Source of the DNA: Aplysia californica
Lineage: Eukaryota; Mollusca; Gastropoda; Aplysiida; Aplysiidae
Reading direction: 5' to 3'
Assembly (NCBI RefSeq): GCF_000002075.1
Contig: NW_004797643.1
Location: 153,178 to 217,177 of the forward strand
DNA length: 64,000 nt
Made by a program: the position numbers and the translations under genes. The notes under the pieces are model-generated. The model was not told where the DNA came from and searched no databases. It worked only from the letters and a program-made list of their open reading frames with translations. Positions 43,173 to 64,000 of this stretch are shown here, piece by piece; position 1 is the first letter of the stretch, and each line of letters opens with the position of its first letter.

Positions 43173-44167
43173 TGCGCTGAGGGTCAGAGGTGACGCAGCA
43201 AGAGTAGCATCATCTTATGGAATGTTATTGCGTTACGTAAGTTAAGGTCTGACATAAGGATAAAGCATTATGTCATGACACTGAGAAAATAATCTAAACA
43301 AAACACAAACGAAATGAACTTTCAAAGAAAGTCGAAAGATGTTTCAGATGCAATAAACACTGCAAATGAAGAAAGAAGCACTTAAAAAAAAAACATTGAA
43401 CGTTAGGGGCTGACGGTGTGCTGGACAGGTCCCACATTTTTTCTTTGGAGTGAGTTAGTAAAGAATGAACTTCTATCGACTTCGTCCATTCAATTGCGAA
43501 GGAAAAAATGATTATGAGAAGACACAGTAGTCCGAATAGGGGAAAATGCCTTCACAATTCGGTGACTTTCCAGTACACGTGGACAGAATAAGTAGTTTCA
43601 TATAAAACAAAATCCATGAAGATGCATTTGAAATACCAGCATTGTCACGAGATAAACAGTTTTGTGGGAACAGTGGGGAGTTTTAGTCATTAATAACATT
43701 ATCAGCAGCTTTAAAACGAAGAAAAAAGAGGAAACAACAAGATCTATTTAACTCCCCAATGAAACCAACAAGAAATATTACTCAAATATTCCTTTTTTGG
43801 AGAGCTCCCACGGTTAAGTGAGCAAATTCTGGACTATTACAGGTCTGAATCTGATGTCAAACGAAGTCCGGAGACGAGTCGAAGCCGGGGTTAGTCGGTA
43901 ACGTAGCACGTGGCCCCTCATTGTTAGCGCGACAAAAACAGCCAACCCTCATTCCCTCCCTCGCAGATGGGATAGTCGGAATTATCGGGCTAAAATCCGA
44001 TGGGTGCCGGGTTATACGGTTTTATTTCTGATGTTTTAAAGGCATTTCTACAAAAAATTATGATCTGTCTTTGAGTGAGCATATGAAATGGACAATTTAC
44101 TATCGATAGGGCCAATAAAATTTTTTTTGAAATTTTGTGGGTTAGTCGGTTTTATCACTAGGCCGAC

Positions 44168-44563
44168 GATATATATATATAAAAATACTTCACATATTAT
44201 TTACCACATAGATGACAGTCTGATGACAAGAGAGAACACTAGTACTAGTACAAATGTACAATATATATGTATTCCACATACTTGACATTTTCACATAGTA
44301 CCGGTTCAGCTACATGTGCCTTAGGAAACAGCAATGCAACTGAGTATTATTATTTATATAATATATCACGACAATTCAAGAACATTTATAACAAATAAAA
44401 ATAAAGTACATAGTATCATAATTTACAAAAAGGAATATTTGATAAAGAAAAGAATACAGATAGTATACTAATATTAAAAAATGCAAAAGTCAACATCTGT
44501 CATTGCATAATATCAAGGGTAAAGTTCACCAAAAAAAGTAACAAAAATTACAGAGCAGGAATG
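44168..44563. other. A/T-rich intergenic, nothing recognised
   Basis: Mostly AT-rich with short ATAT runs next to the transposon end; no gene seen. Confidence 0.5.
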
Positions 44564-45364
44564 TAGTGGAATCCTGTTATAACGAGAGGTAGGGAATCGG
44601 TGCGAAATGTCCGTTATAGCAGGATTCTCGTTACAAGGGATCCAGTAATACATTCAAGGGAAATAGTAAAGTAGGCCTAATCTATGAGTTTGGCGTTCTG
44701 TTTATTCCTTTTTGTATTTCCCTTGATGATGATTTGTTCAACATGATCTCTAGGTCTTACTTGATCAAAAATCGAATTAGGTTTCTTTCTCTAACACTAG
44801 CAATGTTGACAGCTCGGCGTTGGTGATCAGAAAGAAGAGCCCTGGCTCTAGGCTAACTCGCCCGCTGTGTTGTCCCCCACCCCACCACACTCTGTGGTGC
44901 GTTGCGTCTGCTAGCGCACGTCACACATTCACTCCATCTATCACAGCATTGTGACCTCTCCGTCCCGCACCAGAGAAGTGAGAGGCACGGTATGCCTAGA
45001 GATAATCTAGACTGGGCTGGCCTATCACGCGATGCGTTCTGCTTGTCTGCGCATGCCACACCCTCCCCACTCATTCACTCCAGCCTTCATTGTTGGTTCG
45101 CGTGGGCTCTCCCATTCTTTGTTTCGCTGGATCACCAACAACTTTCTTAACTGGCAAGGTTTTATAATATAATGTGTAATCGGTCTGCGCGCTGTGCACA
45201 GCAGCAGCAATATTCCGTTAAAACCGACTCGCATGACGGTCTGATTGCGCAATAGCAGTATTTTATTTACAAAGATAAAGAAGGAGAAAAAACGGGGTTT
45301 TAGAATAGTGTCTTTATAACAGACTTCTCGTTGTTTCAGGACTCGTTATAAGTGAACTCCACTG
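44564..45364. mobile_element. pogo/Tigger-like MITE
   Basis: The left TAGTGGAATCCTGTTATAAC with GAG following is mirrored at the right by CTCGTTATAAGTGAACTCCACTG, the classic TIR style of pogo/Tigger elements, next to TA at the right. About 0.8 kb; no transposase is left. Confidence 0.7.
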
Positions 45365-47481
45365 TATAAGTTAGTAAATCAGATGGCAGATTACAGGAAA
45401 CAATAGGCCTACCAGCTGACCAGAAAAAAGTCTGTTCAAAGAAATGTTTATGAACCAATCGGTATCAAAATTGGACAGAAAGCTTGAGCATACATCCAAA
45501 TTATGTTGTTTTTTTGTTCATAATTGCTGCAAGACGGCAAATTGACAAAGCAGTTCACACTGTGTGCTTTTGCCGTGAAGATGTTTCAACAAACAAAATC
45601 TCCCAAATTGACTTGTGCATTATTTGCATGCTGAGAATGCGAGATAGACATTAGTATCAAACATAATGTTCCAAACAAAAATGTCTGTTTTGAAATGGTT
45701 TGGTCTATAGAAAAAAAGAACTCGAATTCTAAGTCCTCAGCAACACACAGTAGTTGGCCTTTTCATACTATGAAAGTTCTGGAGAAGCTTGAGACTGTAC
45801 ATGGGACTCACCACACCATTATCCTTGAGTCAAAGCAGAAAATTCAAGAGATCTCTGCGAAAGTAACAATAACAACATGGTCGGTATAAGTACTATAAGA
45901 ATCCAAAGCGCTCAACTTTCATTCATCAGCAGAAACAGTGGACGGTTGGTCACTATAAAAAAGACAAAAATTTTATCATCAGAACATGGGGAAACCAGAC
46001 TACCTCCAGTATAAATTCACAAAATCCAAAATTGCATAATTCACAACAAGAGACAGACAAGTATCTTGGAAAGAAGGTACCAATTCACAGAGAATCAAGC
46101 TTTCTCCCCTTTCAAAAGGCAAACATGGACAATTAAGTATCAAAGATTACTAACAAAGGATAAGCAAGATCAAATGTGAGAGAGCAGACAATTTGTAGGC
46201 ATAATAAATATCTGTGCTACTGCTAATAGAGTGTCTTGTAGACCCACTGCATATGGACTGACTGCCATGATTTATTGCACAACAAAACAAAATGTGAAGC
46301 GAGTCAACTCTGTTGACTGATAGCGACTCTGAGAAAAATGTTTGTCCACAAAGAGAACAGGAACTCTCATTTGTGATTTATACTAGCAAGTACATGTATA
46401 CTTTTTATAAATACACCTCCATAAATTACTTTGTGTTGAGTGTCAATGTCAAGGATCAAGGCTAAAATCGTTGAGAAAATTCCAACAGGCTTCTCATTTG
46501 ATGAAAGTATTGAAAGGCTTGTACAGACCTATGCCTGTGACTAGTTTGCTTGCATTGTGACCTGTTAACCTAGATATATACTCTCATAGCATCGGCAGGG
46601 CTACAAAGTTTGGACAAATTATACACAGTCAAACAGAATAAATTAATACCTGGTAACTACTATATATATGAAACTCAGAGTGGTTGGATTGCAATAAACT
46701 CCAGTCACTACAGTCCTGTAAAAAACACTGCACAGGCTCATAAGATGAAAACGATAAAACAGTTGTGGAAATAATGTTCTATACACTTGATAAAATAAAA
46801 AGCTCATAAATAATTTTTTTAAACAGTTGAACCAAGCACATTGTTGGGGAGAGACATTCTCTTGCAAAACCTGCAAGAGAGCATAGAAATAAAAAGTGTT
46901 CTTAAAGTTAAAGTCAAATTTAAGCCTTTCACAACAGTTTTGTTAAAGAAAATATAGTTTTGATAAAATCCAGCTATATATTACAAATATGAGTTGTAGA
47001 ACAGTAGTCTCATAATATCAGGCACAATCTTGAAAGAAAGAAACATACAAAAATAAGCTTTGGTAAGAGTACGGCAAGCAAACTATACATATAATATTGG
47101 GACAGGGAAACAAATAAAAGCAAATTTATAATTCAACTGTATTAAAAATTCTGGCAACAGTCTCAGAAACATGCGCAATTAAAAAAATTATCTTGACATC
47201 TTCTCCATGAAAACAAAGCATCGAAATTCTTCATGAAATATGAAAAGAAAAGGAAAAATACAAAAAAAAGGCGTACACTAGTATAAATCCCACATGGGAT
47301 ATGTTCAGCACAGGAGTAAGAAAAAGCTCTGTGCATGTCATGAGTTGTGCATTGTAGGACAGAACATTGAGTCCCTGCAGGAGCTGTAGAGTCATTAGAT
47401 CTCTCAACAGACAAGGCACTAGGGAGAGTGGGGGTAAAAAAGTTGTGCTTCACAGACTGGAAATTACAACATTAAGCATTT
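45365..47481. other. Intergenic, nothing recognised
   Basis: I see no gene, TIR pair or tandem repeat in this 2.1-kb A/T-rich stretch on either strand. It may hold decayed transposon DNA beyond recognition by eye. Confidence 0.45.
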
Positions 47482-47667
47482 CACATGCGGGAGGTTAGCC
47501 GGTGCTCTGGTGCAATTTGATCCTTCTTTGTCATCGAACATCTATCGTCCTAATCTCTCCTTTTCCTTGTCTTTGTGTGTAAACTCTCTAATAACACTTC
47601 TAATCTTCAGTATTTGTATGACCCATTTGTGTTGCAAGTGCCATGAAACTCTTACTAAAACTTAAAA
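47482..47667 (+). repeat. GGTGGTTGG-type repeat, single copy
   Basis: GGGAGGTTAGCCGGTGCTCTGG through GCAAGTGCCATGAAACTC, TTACTAAAAC matches the last unit of the intron 5 and intron 7 arrays. It lies just before copy D. Confidence 0.65.
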
Positions 47668-47760
47668 CCTAGCGTTTCACAACCATGCATTCTTTACTGG
47701 CTCTTACAAAACAAAGGATTCTTGACCGAAATCCCTTTAACTTTAAGTACATAAAAGAAA

Positions 47761-50334
47761 GGGAGTGCTTATTTAGGCCACATATGGCCTATATAAGGTA
47801 AGGGAGGGGGGTTTAGCTTATTTCGGCCACAGTGGCCTAAATTTAATAAGGTAAGGGAGGGGGGTTTAGCTTATATTTTAGGCCACACATGCTCAAACTA
47901 CCCTTTTCAGGCAACTGAGTTTGTTCCACTTTCATAATGGTGCACCTTTCTCATTTAGTAGTTTTGTTTCAGTGTACAACTTATAAATTATCATATAATC
48001 ATAATGAATATTGTAAGAACGAAGCACAATAAGCAAAATTTTGCTCCATCCCAATGGTTTGAATGAGGGCCAGATTTTTCCTTCATGTAGGGGCAAAAGC
48101 TAGGCTACCATTCTGGCACACTTTGGTCAAGTGAAAAGGTCAAATCCTCCGAATGGACTTGCGGGTCAAATTTGGGGTATAAAAGTGTGTATACAACATG
48201 GCTGAGTCAAAGTTACACTATCTTTGCCTGAGTGGCACTCTCTCGTACCGTCTCGTAGTAGTACATGTAGTAGTAGTAGCAGTAGTAGCAAAGATCGTGT
48301 AGAGAATCTTTGGTAGTAGATAGTAGGCAGTTTAGTGAACGTGCACGCAGCAGGGCGAATCGGCCTCGGTAACCCTTGAGACTTTTGTGATTGTCCACAA
48401 AGCCTCGTGTTTTGATGGGTCTAAACAACTCAGTGTTAATCGCATTGCCACATCCAACAGGCCTACATCTTTTTAAAAGGAAAAGAAAGATTATCAAAAT
48501 GGTTGAATTCGCGTGAAAATCGATTCGGTAGAACTGGAACTATTAAAATAATTTGCTTCTGTAAACAAGGCAATTTTTATAACTCGGCGAAATAAAAACT
48601 ATATTTACTGGCTGTGTGTTATTCTGTATAAATTATGAAACTTCAGGATGTATTATTATTTTCCAACATCTTTTGATGCCTGAGCTGTAGAGGTTGAAGT
48701 TTTCACAACACTAATAGATCTAGTACATGTAATAGGGCTTTCCGTAAAAAATGCATAGATCTCTACAAAAGCCGAACCACCGAATCGACCGGTCAGCGAC
48801 CCGGGCACCCCGCTCTCCCCTGCACACTGTGATTACGTGTTGCTTCGGTATTGCATAATTCAACTATTATACGTGCGGCTATGGCAATTGGGATGTACTG
48901 ACTGACAAAACAATTCACAGTTTTGTTTTTATTTTACCATATATTTGATTTTAATAGTGCAGGTGATAGCTAGATCTAGATTCCTTGTCTAGAATCAGTA
49001 GTAGCAGGCCTATGCTAGTAGCAGCCAGAGATCCTACAACTGCTAGATCTAGATCTAACTTATTGCTATGCCTTTGGGCTTTGGAATTGAAATAAAACGA
49101 ATTGCACAGTTCTAGTTAATTTTAGATTCAGCAACTAACTGTATTTCCAGAGTTAATAATAACAAATCTCACCATAGCAATCACTTTTACTTTTATTAAA
49201 ATAATTAGCTCCAACTTTTTTTTCTAAAATCTGTTTTGCGCAAACTTAAGATTTTCTCTACTTGTAGAACACAGAATTTACATTGTAAGCCTCTGCTCAG
49301 TCTTTTAGTATAGGCCTACATAATAAAATACATAGATCTATAATCATTTTATGTTATTTTCTGGATATTTTTAAAACTCTTTTTTTTTTAACATGTCATA
49401 AAATCAAATTATGCCATTTTCTTTGATAAGAATAGCATTAGCAGTGGACTTTTTAGACAGAGTCTCTGATTCAATATTTTTTTTAAAAATATGCTAATCA
49501 ATGAAATTGCAAATTGATAATAGTATAGTCCTGTAGAGGATAGGTGGACTCCGGGGTCTGCATAGCGAAATACTAGGTTTTAGGATGTGAACCCCGGAGT
49601 CACGGTAGTGAAATAAGGTTTAAGTTTAAGTAAGGATTGGTGGACCCCGGGGTCAACGTAGTGATAAATAAGCAGGTTTAAGGTGGACCTGGGGCCCGGG
49701 GTCTACTTAGTGAAATACTAGGTTTTAAGACAGGTGGACCCCGGGGTCACCGTAGTGAAATAAGTAGGTTTCTTTAAAGATTGGTGGACCCCGGGGTCAC
49801 CGTAGTGAAATAAGTAGGATTAATTTTAAAAGGATTGGTGGACCCCGGAGTCACCATAGCCGTAGAGGAATAAGAAGGTTTAATTAAGGATTGGTGGACC
49901 CCCGGGACACCTTGATTAAACCTACTTATTTGTATAAAGGTGCTTTGTAGTTGAGTTCTATGTAAAATTCTCAACAAAATAATGTACATTTGGACCGTAC
50001 AACTGAGATAGACACTCATGCACACAATAACATTAACACATTACACACATATATATACAAACACACTATTACATTTACTCTCTCTCTAGATCTCTCTCTC
50101 ACCACAACCACGGACAAAACAAACACATACACACACACAACTCTTACCCTTGGTCCACTTTTCATTTAGTATCATCCTCTATTTTGAAATAATCCCTTTA
50201 GCTTATTTGGGCCATATGTGGCCTAAATAAGGTAAGGGAGGGGGGTTCAGCTTAGTTAGGCCACAGTGGCCTAAATAAGGTAAGGGAGGGGGGTTTAGCT
50301 TATTTAGGCCACATGTGGCCTAAATAAGGTCACC
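47761..50334. mobile_element. Fold-back element copy D (2.6 kb)
   Basis: It begins GGGAGTGCTTATTTAGGCCA and ends GTGGCCTAAATAAGGTCACC next to a poly-C run. It matches copy B through the TATA-like box (48176), the AGCCTCGTGTTTTGATGG segment and the GACCCCGGGGTC units (49530-49915), but has only one arm of that array and no large microsatellite. No target duplication was found. It ends about 55 bases from the stop codon of the CUB-lectin gene. Confidence 0.8.
49879..49884 (-). promoter_or_regulatory. Possible polyadenylation signal ATTAAA inside transposon copy D
   Basis: The minus strand reads ATTAAA about 505 bases past the stop codon of the CUB-lectin gene. I saw no minus-strand AATAAA between the stop and this point. 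It lies within the fold-back element, so a transposon-supplied 3' end is possible. This is a weak single-hexamer call. Confidence 0.25.
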
Positions 50335-50388
50335 CCCCCCCCCTCCCCAAAAGTCTTCTCCCAGGTCGGTGAAATAGGTCAGCTCCAT

Positions 50389-63615
<13,227 letters not shown>

Positions 63616-64000
63616 CTAGAGAAGGAAAAACAATACAAAGAAGGTCACATCAATGGTTGACAGATATTCGATTACATTTAGACTGCATTGCACACATGAG
63701 TTGTATTATTTTCCAGCACTGCGCTTTGACTTTCTAAAAACCTCTGAAGACTATTTTTGTTCTTTTTAAGTCCACATAAAGACATAAATTTTCGGTAGCA
63801 AAAATGCTCGCCTGATAACAGATGCATTCGAGACGGCAAAAGATAAAGTTTATGAACAAAAAAAAAACTTTGAATAAATGATGAGCCTGATGACACTGGA
63901 ATAGAACTCTATTCTTATCATTTTTTAAATACTTTCATCATCACACAATTAATTCTTGGACAGGTTGACCGTACACAGGAGTTAGCTTTCAGATCAGAAT
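63616..64000. other. Intron upstream of the first visible CUB exon
   Basis: No exon is visible on the minus strand here; the gene continues beyond the window. Confidence 0.55.

Larger units (their letters stand above)
40346..44167 (-). mobile_element. TIR transposon with decayed transposase (YSDGC family)
   Basis: The left end GTCGGCCTTGTGATAAAACC is mirrored at the right (GGTTTTATCACTAGGCCGAC) with AT-rich flanks that may be the target duplication. A subterminal palindrome TTTTGTGGGTTGGCCGGTTTT lies near 40580-40604. The minus strand carries transposase pieces between 43172 and 41809. Its 3.8 kb length fits a once-autonomous element. Confidence 0.72.

Overview
This window is animal nuclear DNA, most likely from a lophotrochozoan and probably a gastropod mollusc. 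The grounds are split genes with GT-AG introns, abundant microsatellites, tRNA-derived SINEs, RTE-like and CR1-like LINEs, many cut-and-paste DNA transposons, and dispersed AGATCT/CTAGAT-rich runs. The species assignment is inference; no bacterial, viral or organellar gene is visible.

Two host genes can be assembled exon by exon. Bases 4990-27434 (+) hold seven coding exons of the V-type H+-ATPase V0 subunit d (ATP6V0D1 / VhaAC39). They encode residues about 44-351 of a protein of the usual 351 residues, followed by a 3'UTR of about 2.2 kb; the first coding exon was not found and probably lies upstream of base 1. Bases 50389-63615 (-) hold six phase-compatible exons of an unnamed type I membrane protein with order CUB domain, C-type lectin domain, one transmembrane helix and a short tail with a PPTY motif; its 5' exons run off the right edge. 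The two genes converge on an intergenic stretch of about 21 kb.

Nearly everything else is mobile DNA. 0-5 kb: a ~200 bp tandem repeat, then a nest of TIR elements (912-3526 interrupted by 1396-2916; 3704-4307), with 8-bp target duplications around the two 'CGAAGTGAC' elements. 6.6-12.2 kb: hAT-like elements, one with a BED-type zinc-finger remnant and a 176-bp satellite. 12.3-13.4 kb: a second copy of the 912 element, uninterrupted, with a 7-bp target duplication. 14.95-18.65 kb: an almost whole DNA transposon with a RAG1/Transib-like DDE transposase layout, broken by a nonsense codon and frameshifts. 18.7-23.8 kb: a third hAT-like copy interrupted by an RTE LINE (13-bp target duplication), itself interrupted by a 5'-truncated CR1 LINE. 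24.2-26.4 kb: two TTAA-flanked elements, one only 10 bp from a splice donor.

30.4-50.3 kb (intergenic): a 2.5 kb element with 24-bp perfect TIRs, a mariner-like remnant, a fold-back family with GTGGCCTAAATAAG palindromes (copies A, B, D; B sits inside A with an 8-bp duplication), and a 3.8 kb element with a decayed minus-strand transposase. 51-62 kb (introns of the CUB-lectin gene): pogo/Tigger-like elements, a small MITE, a 33-bp minisatellite, and a second transposon of the same transposase family (59078-61394). The fold-back copy D ends about 55 bp past the stop codon of the CUB-lectin gene, so that gene's 3'UTR probably lies in transposon DNA.
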